Below, one piece after another: positions 43,606-53,924 of a DNA stretch of 64,000 nt (within the stretch, counting starts at the first letter, position 1; each line of letters starts with the position of its first letter). The translations under genes were made by a program, and so were the position numbers. The notes under the pieces are model-generated. The model ran no database searches and was not told the DNA's origin. It saw only the letters and a program-made list of their open reading frames with translations. The DNA lies in NCBI RefSeq assembly GCF_014192915.1, contig NZ_JACHYN010000007.1:1-64000 (forward strand), written 5' to 3'. This DNA comes from Azospirillum sp. OGB3. Its GTDB lineage: Bacteria; Pseudomonadota; Alphaproteobacteria; Azospirillales; Azospirillaceae.

Positions 43606-44771
43606 GCGTCGCGGGCGCCGGGCTGGAAGGCGGTGTGTCGGTGCGGCTGACGACCGCCGACGGGCGTGTGCGCGCCGTGTCGGTGCAGGTCCGCCGGCCC
43701 GCCGCCGCCCGTGCCCTGTGCGGGCGCACGCCCGAAGAGGCGATGCGCCTCGTGCCGCTGCTGTTCAGCCTGTGCGGCACCGCCCAGTCGCTGGCCGCGG
43801 CGGAGGCGTTGGAGGGCGCGCTCGGCCTCAACGCCCGCCCCCACGCCCCCGCCCGCGCATTGCTCGCCGATGCGGAAGCCGCGACGAACCACGCCTGGCA
43901 GGTTCTGATCGACTGGCCGGCGCGGCTGGGCGAGGCGCCGCGGCCCAGGGAGCTGGCGGCCTTGCGCGCCGCGGCGGCGGCGCTCCATCCCGCGCTCTAC
44001 CCGGCCCGCGACGGGCTGCGTCCCGGCGGCGGCTCCCTGCGCCCTGACCGCGCCGCCCTGGCCGCCGCCATCGCGGCCCTGCGCGAGGGTGTCGAGCGCA
44101 CCGTCTTCGCCGCCCCGTTTCCCACCGACGCGGCGGAGCTGGAACGCTGGGCCGGAGCCGCCGGCACTCCCGCGGCCCGGCTGATGCGCCGCGTCCTGGC
44201 GCCGGATATGGCGGGTTTCGGCGCCTGCCGCGTGCCGGCGCTGGAACCGCATCCGGCGGGCTGGTTCGGCGAACGGCTGTCCGCCGATGCGGCCTTCTCC
44301 GAGTTCCCCCGGCAGGACGGCGCCCCCGCCCACACCGGCCCGCTGGCCCGCCGGAGCGCGCACCCGCTGGTCGCCGCGCTGCTGTCGACGCACGGCCCCG
44401 GCCTCGCCGCCCACGCCGCCGCACGGCTCGTGGAACTGGCGGACTTGGCGAAGCGGCTGGCATCCCAGGCCGACCGCCTGAAGGACGCCGAACCGGCTTC
44501 GGACCCCGGCCGCACCGGGCACGGCGTGGGAAGCGGCGCCGTCGAAACGGCCCGCGGGCGCCTCGCCCACTGGCTTCGGCTTGACAACGGCCGCATCGCC
44601 GATTGCCGCATCGTCGCGCCAACCGAATGGAACTTCGCCGCGGACGGTCCGCTGGCCGCGGGGTTGGCCGGCGCGGCGGCCGATGAGGGGCTGGCCGAGC
44701 GCGCGGGCCTGCTGGTGGCCGCGCTCGACCCCTGCGTGGCCTCCACCATCACGATCCAGAACGAGGACTGA
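43602..44771 (+). CDS. hupK: HupK-like hydrogenase assembly protein
   Basis: 389 residues from ATG 43602, overlapping the previous stop. It is a degenerate relative of the hydrogenase large subunit: [19 protein letters not shown] corresponds to the RxCGxC region and LDPCVAS near the C-terminus corresponds to DPCxxC, each with cysteines lost. HupK is thought to act as a scaffold for the Fe(CN)2CO group together with HupF/HypC. Its place between HybE/HupJ and hypA is the usual rhizobial one. Sequence is alanine- and arginine-rich, so exact homology would benefit from a profile search. Confidence 0.8.
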   Translation: MSVAGAGLEGGVSVRLTTADGRVRAVSVQVRRPAAARALCGRTPEEAMRLVPLLFSLCGTAQSLAAAEALEGALGLNARPHAPARALLADAEAATNHAWQVLIDWPARLGEAPRPRELAALRAAAAALHPALYPARDGLRPGGGSLRPDRAALAAAIAALREGVERTVFAAPFPTDAAELERWAGAAGTPAARLMRRVLAPDMAGFGACRVPALEPHPAGWFGERLSADAAFSEFPRQDGAPAHTGPLARRSAHPLVAALLSTHGPGLAAHAAARLVELADLAKRLASQADRLKDAEPASDPGRTGHGVGSGAVETARGRLAHWLRLDNGRIADCRIVAPTEWNFAADGPLAAGLAGAAADEGLAERAGLLVAALDPCVASTITIQNED

Positions 44772-44774
44772 CCC

Positions 44775-45116
44775 ATGCACGAGCTGGCGCTCAGCCAGGG
44801 CATCATCGACGTGATCCGCGATCAGGCGGCGGCCCAGGGATTCGTGAAGGTGAAGACGGTCCGGCTGGTCATCGGCACCCTGTCGCATGTCGAACCGCAG
44901 GCCATCGCCTTCGGCTTCGACGCCGTCAGCCGCGGCACCATCGCGGAGGGCGCCGTCCTGGACATCGAACGCCCGCCGGGTCAGGCCTTCTGCCTGTCCT
45001 GCGAGAAGCCGGTGCCACTGCCCGAGCGGTCGGACCCCTGCCCGGACTGCGGCGGCCATCAGCTCATGGTGACCGGCGGCGAGGAAATGCGCGTCAAGGA
45101 ACTGGAGGTGGAGTGA
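44775..45116 (+). CDS. hypA: Hydrogenase nickel-incorporation protein HypA
   Basis: 113 residues, opening [14 protein letters not shown] with the nickel-binding histidine at position 2 and the structural zinc site CLSC...CPDCGG. HypA works with HypB to load nickel into the large subunit. It is three bases after hupK and overlaps hypB. Length and order are standard. Confidence 0.95.
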   Translation: MHELALSQGIIDVIRDQAAAQGFVKVKTVRLVIGTLSHVEPQAIAFGFDAVSRGTIAEGAVLDIERPPGQAFCLSCEKPVPLPERSDPCPDCGGHQLMVTGGEEMRVKELEVE

Positions 45117-46021
45117 TGTGCACGGTCTGCGGCTGCGCCGAAGGCGAAACGAAAATCGAGGCCGGCCACGCGCACGGCCATCACCACCATGGTCATGACC
45201 ATCATCATGATCATGACCACGACCATCCTCACGACCACAGCCACGAGCATGTCGGCCCGGACGGCAAGGTCTACCGGCACACCCACGGCAACGACCACGG
45301 CACCATCGACCTCGGCCGCGGCCCGGCGGGAACGGAGGTTCCGGGCCTGTCGCAGACCCGGCTGGTCGCCATCGAACAGGACATCCTCGCCAAGAACGAC
45401 AGCTTCGCCGCGGTAAACCGCCAGCTGTTCGCGGCCAAGGGCGTGTTCGTGCTGAACCTGATGTCCAGCCCCGGGTCGGGCAAGACGACCCTGCTGACCC
45501 GCACGCTGACCGACCTGAAGGGAAGGTTCCCGATGGCGGTGATCGAGGGCGACCAGCAGACCTCCTTCGACGCCGACCGCATCCGCGCCACCGGCACGCC
45601 GGCCATCCAGGTCAACACCGGCAAGGGCTGCCATCTCGACGCCCAGATGGTCACCCAGGCGGTGGGGCGCCTGCCGGTGGAGACGAGCAGCGTGCTGTTC
45701 ATCGAGAATGTCGGCAACCTCGTCTGCCCGGCGGGCTTCGACCTCGGCGAGACCCACAAGGTCGTCGTGCTCTCGGTGACGGAGGGGGAGGACAAGCCCC
45801 TGAAGTATCCGGCGATGTTCGCCGGCGCCGACCTGCTCCTGGTCAACAAGGTCGATCTGCTGCCGCACCTGACCTTCGACGTGGCGCGCATGATCGCCTA
45901 CGCCCGCCAATTGAAGCCGGACCTGCGCGTGATCGAGGTGTCCGCGACTGCCGGTCAAGGGCTTGAGGACTGGTACGGCTGGATCGCGGAGGGGCTTGCC
46001 AAGGCGGTTGCCGCGCGGTGA
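45116..46021 (+). CDS. hypB: Hydrogenase nickel-incorporation GTPase HypB
   Basis: 301 residues from ATG 45116 (TGATG overlap with hypA; a GTG one codon earlier is less likely). The N-terminus has the high-affinity nickel motif CTVCGC, then a 28-residue stretch that is almost entirely His/Asp/Gly and stores nickel. The GTPase domain has SSPGSGKTT (P-loop), a switch region [12 protein letters not shown], and NKVD for guanine. It provides GTP-dependent nickel delivery. The polyhistidine stretch makes it the storage type, as in Bradyrhizobium. Confidence 0.96.
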   Translation: MCTVCGCAEGETKIEAGHAHGHHHHGHDHHHDHDHDHPHDHSHEHVGPDGKVYRHTHGNDHGTIDLGRGPAGTEVPGLSQTRLVAIEQDILAKNDSFAAVNRQLFAAKGVFVLNLMSSPGSGKTTLLTRTLTDLKGRFPMAVIEGDQQTSFDADRIRATGTPAIQVNTGKGCHLDAQMVTQAVGRLPVETSSVLFIENVGNLVCPAGFDLGETHKVVVLSVTEGEDKPLKYPAMFAGADLLLVNKVDLLPHLTFDVARMIAYARQLKPDLRVIEVSATAGQGLEDWYGWIAEGLAKAVAAR

Positions 46022-48297
46022 GACGGCTGCGGGTCCGGGTCCGCGGGCAGGTGCAGGGGGTCGGCTTCCGGCCCTTCCTGCATGGGCTGGCCCACCGCTT
46101 CGCCCTGACCGGCTGGGTGCTGAACGACGGGGACGGCGTGCTGGCGGAGGTGCAGGGCGACAGCCTGGAACGCCTCCTGACGGCGCTCGCGGAGGACGCC
46201 CCGCCGCTGGCGCGGATCGACGCGGTCGAGACGGACGCAATTCCCAGCCAGCCCGGCGAGACGGGCTTCGCCGTCCTGGCCTCGCGGCACGGCGCGGTGA
46301 CCACCGGGATCGCTCCCGACGCCGCCGTCTGCCCGGCCTGTCTGGCCGAACTGTTCGACCCGGCGGACCGGCGCTACCGCTACCCGTTCCTCAACTGCAC
46401 CCATTGCGGCCCCCGCTTCACCATCACGCGCGCCCTGCCCTACGATCGGCCGCAGACCGCCATGGCGGGTTTTGCGCTCTGCCCGGACTGCTCCGCCGAG
46501 TATGCCGATCCGACCGACCGCCGCTTCCACGCCCAGCCGACCGCCTGCCCGGCCTGCGGCCCGCGCCTGTCCCATTCCATCGACGAGGTGCTGGCCGCGC
46601 TGCGCGGCGGACGGATCGTCGCCATCAAGGGGCTGGGCGGCTTCCACCTCGCCTGCGACGCGTTCGACGCGGCGGCGGTGGAGCGGCTGCGCGCGCGCAA
46701 GCAGCGCAACGGCAAGCCCTTCGCCCTGATGGTCGCCAACGCCGCGTCCGCCGAGCGGTTCGTAGAGGTGGGGGCGGCGGAACGGGCGCTGCTGGAGGGG
46801 ATGGCGCGGCCGGTGGTGCTGGTGCGGCGGCGGGACGACGCGCCGCCCCTTCCCGACACCATCGCCCCCGGCCTCGCCCGGCTGGGGATCATGCTGCCCT
46901 ACACGCCGATCCATCATCTGCTGTTCCACGAGGCCGCCGGGCGCCCCGACGGCACGGCGTGGCTGGAGCGGCCGCAGCACCTCGCCCTGGTCATGACCTC
47001 CGCCAACCCCGGCGGCGAACCGCTCGCCATCGGCAACGACGAGGCGAGGCGGCGGTTGGACGGCATCGCCGACCTGATCGTCGACCACGACCGCGACATC
47101 CTGATCCGCGCCGACGACAGCGTGATGCGGGTGGTGGCGGGCGCGCCGGCCTTCCTGCGGCGTGGGCGCGGCCATGCGCCGGCGCCCATCCGCCTGCCGT
47201 GCTCCGGCCCGCCGGTGCTGGCGGTCGGCGCGCACCAGAAGGCCACCGTCTGCCTGACCCGCGGCAACGAAGCCTTCCTCAGCCAGCACATCGGCGACCT
47301 CGACAACGCCGCGACCCTGGAGTTCCTGGAGGAAAGCGTCGACCATCTGCGCCGCATCCTGGCGGTGGAGCCGGTCGCCGTCGCCCACGACCTCCACCCC
47401 GACTTCCAGGGCACGCGCTTTGCCGAATCGCTCGGCCTGCCGACGCTGCCGGTGCAGCATCACCACGCCCATATCGCGGCGGTGCTGGCCGAACAGGGCG
47501 AGGGCGGCCCAACGCTTGGCCCGGCGCTCGGGCTGGCGCTGGACGGGTTCGGGCTGGGGGCGGACGGCGGGTCCTGGGGCGGAGAGATGCTGCTGGTGGA
47601 CGGCACCGGCTTCACCCGCCTCGGTCATCTGGCGCCGCTGGCCCAGCCGGGCGGCGACGTGGCGGCGCGCCAGCCCTGGCGTATGGGGGCGGCGGCGCTG
47701 GCCCGCATGGGACGCGGCGCGGATATCGCCGGGCGCTTCGCCGCCTGCGGCCCGGCCGACGGCGTGCGGCGGATGATCGAGGCCGGCGTCAACGCGCCGC
47801 CCACCAGCTCCTGCGGACGCTGGTTCGACGCCGCCTGCGGCCTGCTGGGGGTGCGGGCGGTCTCGGCTTTCGAGGGCGAGGGGCCGATGGTCCTGGAATC
47901 GCTGGTCCGCCGCCCCACGGTGCTGGAGGGCGGCTGGCGGATCGACGGCGGCGTTCTGGACCTCACCCCCCTGCTGGAGAGCTTGTTGCAGATCAATGCG
48001 CAGGAAGGGGCCGACCGGTTCCATGGCACCCTGGCCGCGGCGCTGGTCGCGTGGGCCATGCCGGAACTGGCGGCGCGCGGCCTCGACCGCATCGCCCTGT
48101 CCGGCGGCTGCCTGATGAACGCCGTGCTGGCCGAGGGGCTGACCGCCGGCTTCGCGGCGCGCGGCGTCTCGGCGCTGCTGCCGCGCCGGGCACCGGCCAA
48201 CGACGGTGGGCTGAGCCTGGGACAGGCCTGGGTCGCCATGCAGAGTTTGCTTCAGAAAGGACCGCCCCCATGTGCCTCGCCGTCCCCGCCCGCGTGA
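46018..48297 (+). CDS. hypF: Carbamoyltransferase HypF
   Basis: 759 residues from GTG 46018, overlapping hypB by four bases. It turns carbamoyl phosphate into the thiocarbamate used to make the cyanide ligands of the NiFe centre. Domains in order: acylphosphatase (1-90, [19 protein letters not shown]), two zinc fingers (CPACLAEL with [15 protein letters not shown] with CPACGPR), a YrdC-like domain (about 190-370) and a Kae1-like domain with [14 protein letters not shown] and [13 protein letters not shown]. Full length. The last 28 bases overlap hypC. Confidence 0.95.
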   Translation: MRRLRVRVRGQVQGVGFRPFLHGLAHRFALTGWVLNDGDGVLAEVQGDSLERLLTALAEDAPPLARIDAVETDAIPSQPGETGFAVLASRHGAVTTGIAPDAAVCPACLAELFDPADRRYRYPFLNCTHCGPRFTITRALPYDRPQTAMAGFALCPDCSAEYADPTDRRFHAQPTACPACGPRLSHSIDEVLAALRGGRIVAIKGLGGFHLACDAFDAAAVERLRARKQRNGKPFALMVANAASAERFVEVGAAERALLEGMARPVVLVRRRDDAPPLPDTIAPGLARLGIMLPYTPIHHLLFHEAAGRPDGTAWLERPQHLALVMTSANPGGEPLAIGNDEARRRLDGIADLIVDHDRDILIRADDSVMRVVAGAPAFLRRGRGHAPAPIRLPCSGPPVLAVGAHQKATVCLTRGNEAFLSQHIGDLDNAATLEFLEESVDHLRRILAVEPVAVAHDLHPDFQGTRFAESLGLPTLPVQHHHAHIAAVLAEQGEGGPTLGPALGLALDGFGLGADGGSWGGEMLLVDGTGFTRLGHLAPLAQPGGDVAARQPWRMGAAALARMGRGADIAGRFAACGPADGVRRMIEAGVNAPPTSSCGRWFDAACGLLGVRAVSAFEGEGPMVLESLVRRPTVLEGGWRIDGGVLDLTPLLESLLQINAQEGADRFHGTLAAALVAWAMPELAARGLDRIALSGGCLMNAVLAEGLTAGFAARGVSALLPRRAPANDGGLSLGQAWVAMQSLLQKGPPPCASPSPPA

Positions 48298-48515
48298 TCG
48301 AGCTTCTGGAGGAGGACCGTGCCACCGTCAGCCTGGGCGGGGTGAAGGTCGCCTGCTCCCTGGCGCTGGTCGAGGGCGTGGCGGTGGGCGACTACGTCAT
48401 CGTCCATGTCGGCTACGCCCTGTCCAAGCTCGACCCGGAGGAGGCCGAGCGCACGCTCGCCCTGCTCGCCGAAACCGGCACCGGCACCTTGCCGCCCGCC
48501 TCCGACGCCGCCTGA
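48270..48515 (+). CDS. hypC: Hydrogenase assembly chaperone HypC
   Basis: 81 residues, [20 protein letters not shown], with the family cysteine at position 2. It overlaps the end of hypF, and AAAGGA lies about ten bases before its ATG. HypC normally forms the complex with HypD on which the Fe(CN)2CO group is built. The second HypC-family protein is HupF at 42635. It is followed by hypE after 16 bases, with no hypD in between. Confidence 0.93.
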   Translation: MCLAVPARVIELLEEDRATVSLGGVKVACSLALVEGVAVGDYVIVHVGYALSKLDPEEAERTLALLAETGTGTLPPASDAA

Positions 48516-48531
48516 CTTTGTGGACTCCGCC

Positions 48532-49578
48532 ATGACCGACCGCCGCCTCTTCACCCGCAAGCTCGACCTCGCCCGCGGCGCCGTGGACATGAGCCACGGA
48601 TCGGGCGGCAAGGCCATGGCCCAGCTGGTGCGGGAGCTGTTCGCCGCCGCCTTCGCCAACCCGCTGCTCGACCAGGGCAACGACCAGGCGGCCTTCGATC
48701 CGCCCGCCGGGCGCATGGTGGTGACGACCGACGGCTTCGTCGTTTCACCCCTGTTCTTTCCCGGCGGCGACATCGGATCGCTGGCCGTGCACGGCACGGT
48801 GAACGACGTCGCCATGGCCGGCGCCGTGCCTCTCTACCTGACCGCCGGCTTCATCCTGGAGGAAGGCTTCCCACTGGCCGACCTGAAGCGGCTGGTCGAC
48901 AGCATGGCCCAGGCCGCGCGCGAGGCCGGAGTCTCCATCGTGACCGGCGACACCAAGGTGGTGGAGCGCGGCAAGGGCGACGGCGTCTTCATCACCACCA
49001 CCGGCATCGGCGTGGTGCCCCCCGGCGTCGCCCCGTCCGGCGAGCGGGCGCGGCCCGGCGACGCGATCCTGGTCAGCGGCACCATGGGCGACCACGGCGT
49101 CGCCATCATGTCCACCCGCGAGAATCTCAGCTTCGAGACCGACATCCGCTCGGACAGCGCCGCGTTGCACGGGTTGGTCGCCGGCATGGTCGCGGCGGTG
49201 CCGGACGTGCATGTGCTGCGGGACCCGACCCGCGGCGGGCTCGCGACGACGCTGAACGAGATCGCCCACCAGTCGGAAGTCGGCATGCTGCTGCGCGAGG
49301 CCGCCATCCCGCTGAAGGCGGAGGTCACGGCGGCCTGCGAACTGCTCGGGCTCGACCCGCTCTACGTCGCCAACGAAGGCAAGCTGATCGCCATCTGCGC
49401 GGCGGAAGATGCGGACCGCCTGCTGGCGGCCATGCGCGCCCATCCGCTGGGGGCCGAGGCCGCGGTCATCGGCGCGGTGGTCGCGGACTCGCACCGCTTC
49501 GTGCAGATGGAGACGCGCTTCGGCGGCAAGCGCATCGTCGACTGGCTGTCCGGCGAACAGCTTCCCCGCATCTGCTAA
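48532..49578 (+). CDS. hypE: Hydrogenase maturation protein HypE
   Basis: 348 residues from ATG 48532. It dehydrates the thiocarbamate on its C-terminal cysteine to thiocyanate, using ATP. The protein has the AIR-synthase-like fold: MSHGSGGKAM, TTDGFVVSPLFFPGGDIG, GDTKVVERGKGDGVF and LRDPTRGGLATTLNEIA. It ends in PRIC, so the carboxyl-terminal cysteine that carries the thiocarbamate is intact. It is the last gene of the island. Confidence 0.96.
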   Translation: MTDRRLFTRKLDLARGAVDMSHGSGGKAMAQLVRELFAAAFANPLLDQGNDQAAFDPPAGRMVVTTDGFVVSPLFFPGGDIGSLAVHGTVNDVAMAGAVPLYLTAGFILEEGFPLADLKRLVDSMAQAAREAGVSIVTGDTKVVERGKGDGVFITTTGIGVVPPGVAPSGERARPGDAILVSGTMGDHGVAIMSTRENLSFETDIRSDSAALHGLVAGMVAAVPDVHVLRDPTRGGLATTLNEIAHQSEVGMLLREAAIPLKAEVTAACELLGLDPLYVANEGKLIAICAAEDADRLLAAMRAHPLGAEAAVIGAVVADSHRFVQMETRFGGKRIVDWLSGEQLPRIC

Positions 49579-49752
49579 GCCCCCGCTTCCGCCGAAAGAG
49601 GCACCCCGCCGACCCCATCCCCGCCACCCGGCGTACCGCAATGGAGTTGCGACGGATCGGACCAGCCGGGGGACCCCGGACGCGCCTCGTGCGTTGCCTC
49701 CCCCGGAAGGCGGTCGTGTTTCCGCCAGCCGAATTGTGAGTACGGGGGATCG

Positions 49753-50475
49753 ATGGGTATTCCGCAGTCCATCCAGTTGGGTGCTGCACCGCTGGAGCCG
49801 GCGACGCTCGCCGGCACGGCGTCCGCCGCGGAGCTGGTCGCGCGTCTGCCGGCCACGGAGCCGCTGCACCGCAACCGGGTGAAACGGGCCTTCGACATTG
49901 TCGGTGCGGTCGGGCTGATCCTGTTCTTTGGACCGCTGATGCTGATCGTCGGGCTCCTCATCACGCTGGACGGCGGTCCCGCGGTGTTCGGCCATCGGCG
50001 CATCGGGACGGAGGGCCGCGACTTCACCTGCTGGAAGTTCCGCTCCATGGTGGTCAACGCGCCGGAGGTCTTCGAGAAGCTGATCGAATCCGACCCGGAG
50101 GCCCGCGCCGAGTGGGAGGCCACGCGCAAGCTGCGCAACGATCCCCGCATCACCTGGATCGGCCGCTTCCTGCGCCGAACCAGCCTGGACGAGTTGCCGC
50201 AGCTCTTCAACGTTCTGACCGGCGACATGAGTCTGGTCGGTCCGCGCCCCATCGTGCAGGAAGAGGTGGCGCGTTATCACGTCTGCTTCCCCTTCTACAT
50301 GCGGTGCCGCCCCGGACTGACCGGGCTGTGGCAGGTCAGCGGCCGCAACGACGTGGATTACGGCCGGCGCGTCCAACTCGACACCGCCTATCTACTGGGC
50401 TGGAGCCTGTGGGGCGACATCCGCATCCTGCTGCGCACGGTCGGCGTGATGCTCAGCGGAAAAGGTGCCTATTAA
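49753..50475 (+). CDS. Exopolysaccharide initiating sugar transferase (ExoY-like)
   Basis: 240 residues. A 35-residue cytoplasmic lead, one hydrophobic helix (VGAVGLILFFGPLMLIVGLL, about 50-72), then the polyprenyl-phosphate sugar transferase domain: FGHRRIGTEGRDFTCWKFRS, RRTSLDELPQLFNVLTGDMS, VGPRP and CRPGLTGLWQVSGRND. Such enzymes move hexose-1-phosphate to undecaprenyl phosphate to begin exopolysaccharide or capsule synthesis. GGGGGAT lies before the ATG. There are no other polysaccharide genes beside it, which is unusual for an initiating transferase. The exact sugar is not readable. Confidence 0.9.
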   Translation: MGIPQSIQLGAAPLEPATLAGTASAAELVARLPATEPLHRNRVKRAFDIVGAVGLILFFGPLMLIVGLLITLDGGPAVFGHRRIGTEGRDFTCWKFRSMVVNAPEVFEKLIESDPEARAEWEATRKLRNDPRITWIGRFLRRTSLDELPQLFNVLTGDMSLVGPRPIVQEEVARYHVCFPFYMRCRPGLTGLWQVSGRNDVDYGRRVQLDTAYLLGWSLWGDIRILLRTVGVMLSGKGAY

Positions 50476-50486
50476 GGCGTAGAATC

Positions 50487-50529
50487 CCCGCGCCGCCGCC
50501 CTCCCCCGCCCGGAGAGTGGCGGCGCGGG
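50487..50529 (+). terminator. GC-rich hairpin downstream of the sugar transferase gene
   Basis: A perfect 11-bp G-C stem (50487-50497 with 50519-50529) starts 12 bases after the stop, with a 21-base loop and no T-run. It is a possible factor-independent terminator, but weak by the usual criteria. The remaining 263 bases to the next gene show nothing I can name. Confidence 0.45.
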
Positions 50530-50792
50530 ACGCGGAGACATATATCCTATCCGACGCGAGGCGATGGGTCCCGCGGCACCAGGGGCCAGGATTTGAGATT
50601 GCCCGGTCAACGTGCTAGGTTGCGGATGGACGACCGGCGGGACCGGCCGGAAGGCCGTGTTCCGCGGTACAGACGCACACATGCACCGGCCTTGGGCGTC
50701 CGGCAGGCGAAACCCCTGGTACAATAAGGCTTGCAGTCGCGTTGATGGCTTTGATTCCGCCGGCCGGGCCGGTCAGTCAAGAGGGGCGCAGG

Positions 50793-52241
50793 ATGGCGAA
50801 ACTGCTGGCGGCGCTGTTGCTGCTGATGGTGGCGATGGGACCCGCCTGCGCGGTGGTGCCCGCCTCCCGCGCCGACACCAGCATCGCGCTGGAGCATTAC
50901 CGGCAGGAATTCGCGAAGGCCAAGGGCACCTCCTCCCTCCCCTCTCCGGCGGACCGCAACTACCTCCTCTTCTCCGACGTCCTGCGCCGCGTGTTGGCGG
51001 AGCATGTGAAGCCGGGCACGCCGCAGGTGCTGGTCGAAAAGGCTGTCGCCGGCCTTCAGAAGAAGAAGAAGGAGGAGCCGGGGGCCACCGACCGGGTGCT
51101 GACCGAGGCGGCACTGGACGCGATGCTGACCTCCCTCGACCCCTACTCGGCCTTCCTCGACTCGGAGCATTTCCGCTACATGCGGGAGCAGACCCAGGGC
51201 GAATTCGGCGGGCTGGGCATCGAGGTGACGATGGACGAGGACAGCGGCCTGATCCGCGTCGTGTCGCCCATCGACGGCTCCCCCGCCGCCCGCGCCGGCC
51301 TGCGCACCGGCGACCTGATCGCCCGCATCGACGAGGCACAGGTCAAGGGAATGAATCTGCGCGACGCGGTTGCGCGCATGCGCGGCCCGGTCGGCACCTC
51401 CGTCGCCCTGACCATGCGGCGCAACGGTGGGACCAACGGCAACGGCGGTCCCGACGCGCCCTTCCGCGTGTCGCTGACCCGCGCCATCGTGAAGATCCAG
51501 CCCGTGCGCTACCGGCTGGAGGGCGACGTCGCCTATATCCGCATTGCCGCCTTCAACCAGCAGACCTCCCACGCGCTGGACGACGCGGTGGAGGACATGC
51601 GCCGACAGGCCCATGGCCGGCTGGCCGGCGCGGTGCTGGATCTGCGCAACAACCCCGGCGGCCTCCTCGACCAGGCGGTCAACGTCGCCGACCGCTTCCT
51701 GGAGGCGGTGGACATCGTGTCGGTGCGCGGCCGCGATCCGGACGAGAACCGCCGCTACACCGGCACGCCGGGCGACCTGCTGGCCGGGCTGCCCATCGTC
51801 ATGCTGATCAACAGCGGGTCAGCCTCAGCGTCGGAGATCGTCGCGGGCGCCCTTCAGGACCACAGCCGGGCGCTTCTCTTCGGCACGCGCAGCTATGGCA
51901 AGGGGTCGGTGCAGACCATCTCGTCGCTGTCCGGCGACATCGGCATCCGCCTGACCACCGCGCGCTACTTCCGTCCGTCCGGCGGGCTGGTCGATTGCTT
52001 CGGCGTGTCGCCGAACCTGGAAATCAAGCCGGCCAACGACAACAGCGAGGAAACCCACCCCGATCCGGCGACCTGCGACCCGCACGCCACCCCGCCGCCG
52101 CCGCCGCGCGCTTGGCGGATCGAGGATCTGTGCCCGGATGTGGCCGCCGCCCCGTCGAAGCCGGACGCCGACCGCCCGCTGGATTGCGCCGTGGCCGCCA
52201 TTCGCACCCGCCTGATGGGCACGCTGATCGGACGGCCGTAA
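50793..52241 (+). CDS. Periplasmic C-terminal processing protease (S41, CtpA family)
   Basis: The start at ATG 50793 has GAGGGG upstream and yields 482 residues with a signal peptide. N-terminal family signature SLDPYSAFLDSEHF, then a PDZ domain (GGLGIEVTMDEDSGLIRVVS, SPAARAGLRTGDLI), then the catalytic domain with LRNNPGGLLDQAV, the serine in SGSASASEIVAG and the lysine in RSYGKGSVQ. This is the ordinary housekeeping type of Ctp/Prc protease. The C-terminal 90 residues contain several cysteines and a proline run. It is monocistronic with a strong terminator. Confidence 0.93.
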   Translation: MAKLLAALLLLMVAMGPACAVVPASRADTSIALEHYRQEFAKAKGTSSLPSPADRNYLLFSDVLRRVLAEHVKPGTPQVLVEKAVAGLQKKKKEEPGATDRVLTEAALDAMLTSLDPYSAFLDSEHFRYMREQTQGEFGGLGIEVTMDEDSGLIRVVSPIDGSPAARAGLRTGDLIARIDEAQVKGMNLRDAVARMRGPVGTSVALTMRRNGGTNGNGGPDAPFRVSLTRAIVKIQPVRYRLEGDVAYIRIAAFNQQTSHALDDAVEDMRRQAHGRLAGAVLDLRNNPGGLLDQAVNVADRFLEAVDIVSVRGRDPDENRRYTGTPGDLLAGLPIVMLINSGSASASEIVAGALQDHSRALLFGTRSYGKGSVQTISSLSGDIGIRLTTARYFRPSGGLVDCFGVSPNLEIKPANDNSEETHPDPATCDPHATPPPPPRAWRIEDLCPDVAAAPSKPDADRPLDCAVAAIRTRLMGTLIGRP

Positions 52242-52281
52242 AAGCCGCCCCTCCCACAAGATCAAAGGCGAGATCAAACAA

Positions 52282-52318
52282 AAAAAGCCCGCCGCTCCAA
52301 TGGAACGGCGGGCTTTTT
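52282..52318. terminator. Bidirectional rho-independent terminator
   Basis: A 13-bp stem (52282-52294 with 52306-52318) made of an A5/T5 base and eight G-C-rich pairs. It serves the S41 protease gene on the plus strand and the convergent cold-shock gene on the minus strand. Confidence 0.92.
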
Positions 52319-52445
52319 CTTTGTGCCCCGCGCACCGTTTCAGACCCTATGGGCGGATCATGACGGTGAAGGGAATGGTGCTGCTTCCGCGACCGGGCGT
52401 GTGGGGATGGGTCCGCCCCGCCCCCTCACACCCGGCTGTTCGACG

Positions 52446-53021
52446 TCAGACCACTTCGACGCGCTGCGCTTCCGGACCCTTGACGCCCTGGCGGACGGTG
52501 ACCCGCACCTGCTCGCCGTCGGCGAGCACGTCCAGGCCCGAACGCTCCAGAGCGCGGATGTGGACGAAGATGTCCTTGCCGCCGGTGGACGGGGCGATGA
52601 AGCCGAAGCCCTTCGACACGTTGAACCACTTCACGGTGCCGTCGACCGTCTCCTCGGCGCCGCCGGCGCCGCCGCCGTAGCTGCTGCCGCCGCCGTAGCC
52701 GCCGTAGCTGTCGCCACGCGGAGCGCGCGCCGCCGGGCGCGGGGACTCGCTGGCGGTCGAGGTGTCGACGTCGTGGATGGTGGCGACCTGCGGGCCCTTC
52801 GGGCCGCGGGACAGGTCACAGGTGATGGTGGCACCCTCGGGCAGGCTGTCGTGTCCGCAGAACTGCAGAACCGTGGAATGCAGGAAGGCATCCGGCGAAC
52901 CGTCTTCGGGCGTGACGAAGCCGAAGCCCTTGGTCGCGTTGAACCACTTGACGGTGGCGCGGATGTTGCGCTGGGTGATCTCGGGAGCGCGGAAGCTGTT
53001 GCGCTGCGGACGGTCGAACAT
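52446..53021 (-). CDS. Cold-shock protein with two CSD domains
   Basis: 191 residues from ATG 53021 (an in-frame ATG at 53033 adds four residues). The two cold-shock domains have the RNA-binding motif KGFGF each: ATVKWFNATKGFGFV near 16-30 and GTVKWFNVSKGFGFI near 124-138, joined by a glycine/tyrosine-rich linker. They bind single-stranded nucleic acid. Double-CSD proteins are characteristic of alphaproteobacteria (for example CspC/CspD of Caulobacter). Monocistronic, ending at the shared terminator region. Confidence 0.92.
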   Translation of the reverse strand: MFDRPQRNSFRAPEITQRNIRATVKWFNATKGFGFVTPEDGSPDAFLHSTVLQFCGHDSLPEGATITCDLSRGPKGPQVATIHDVDTSTASESPRPAARAPRGDSYGGYGGGSSYGGGAGGAEETVDGTVKWFNVSKGFGFIAPSTGGKDIFVHIRALERSGLDVLADGEQVRVTVRQGVKGPEAQRVEVV

Positions 53022-53263
53022 ACGTGGTCTCATCTGTCGTGATAGGCCATGCCCCAACCGGCGGAACATGGCCCCCCGAAGATGATCCGTTCCGCCGCGC
53101 TTTTCAATTGAGATCGCGCGTGGCGGAAAGAAAGATTCGACCAAAACCCGGCGAAGGCCACCCGGCGGTCACCGGGCGACCAAAAATGTCGCAATTGCTG
53201 CAAGAATCGGCGGATTGCCGGTCAAGTCCGGGCTCTCAGGACCGCACTTTCAAGACTGGGCCG

Positions 53264-53761
53264 TCAGGCCGCCCCGCAGCACTTCTTATGCTTCTTGCCA
53301 CTGCCACAGGGGCAGGGATCGTTCCGGCCGACCTTGGGACCGCTGCGCGGGCGGGCGCCCAGGGTACCGTCCACATAGTACCAGCGGCCGTCCCGCTTGG
53401 TGAAGCGGCTGGTCTCGTGATGCTTCTGCGGCTTGCCGTTCATGGTGAAGTGGGCGACGAACTCGACCACGCCGTCCTCGTCACCCACCCCGCCGGCCTC
53501 GGTGCTGCGGACCTCAAGTCCGGTCCACTGGCTGTTGGCGGCCCAGGCCTCGATTTCCTTGCGGTCGAAGTCCTCGCGGGTTTCCGGCAGCAGCGTCTCC
53601 TGCAGGTAATCGATCTTCCCACGGGCGAAGGCCGAATAGCGCGACCGCATCAGCGCTTCGGCGGTCGGCGCCGACGCGGTGCCGTCCAGATAGGGGCCGC
53701 AGCAGGCGTCCAGGGGCTTGCCGGAACGGCAGGGGCATTCGGTGGTGGCGATGGTGGTCAT
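53264..53761 (-). CDS. YchJ-like SEC-C motif protein
   Basis: 165 residues from ATG 53761. The zinc-binding SEC-C motif occurs at both ends: [17 protein letters not shown] near the start and [17 protein letters not shown] at the end. Between them is the NTF2-like YchJ domain ([33 protein letters not shown]). This is the UPF0225 (YchJ) family plan. Function in the cell is not established. It lies on the minus strand, separate from the next, divergent gene. Confidence 0.9.
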   Translation of the reverse strand: MTTIATTECPCRSGKPLDACCGPYLDGTASAPTAEALMRSRYSAFARGKIDYLQETLLPETREDFDRKEIEAWAANSQWTGLEVRSTEAGGVGDEDGVVEFVAHFTMNGKPQKHHETSRFTKRDGRWYYVDGTLGARPRSGPKVGRNDPCPCGSGKKHKKCCGAA

Positions 53762-53924
53762 GACTTCCGGCCTCTCGATTTGAGGGCGCCATGCATAGCG
53801 CAGCCGACGGCCTCCGCCAAGCGTCACCGCCTCCGCATGTCGGCCACGGCAAATTCGCCTGAAGCGTATCGGCATTCGCGCTAAACTCCATGGAACACGG
53901 GCGGCCGGCCCGGAGCGCGGAGCG

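Noticed and set aside
47983..47996. FNR-like TTGTT-N4-ATCAA sequence
   Set aside because: It lies inside the hypF coding region with one mismatch and no gene start at suitable distance.
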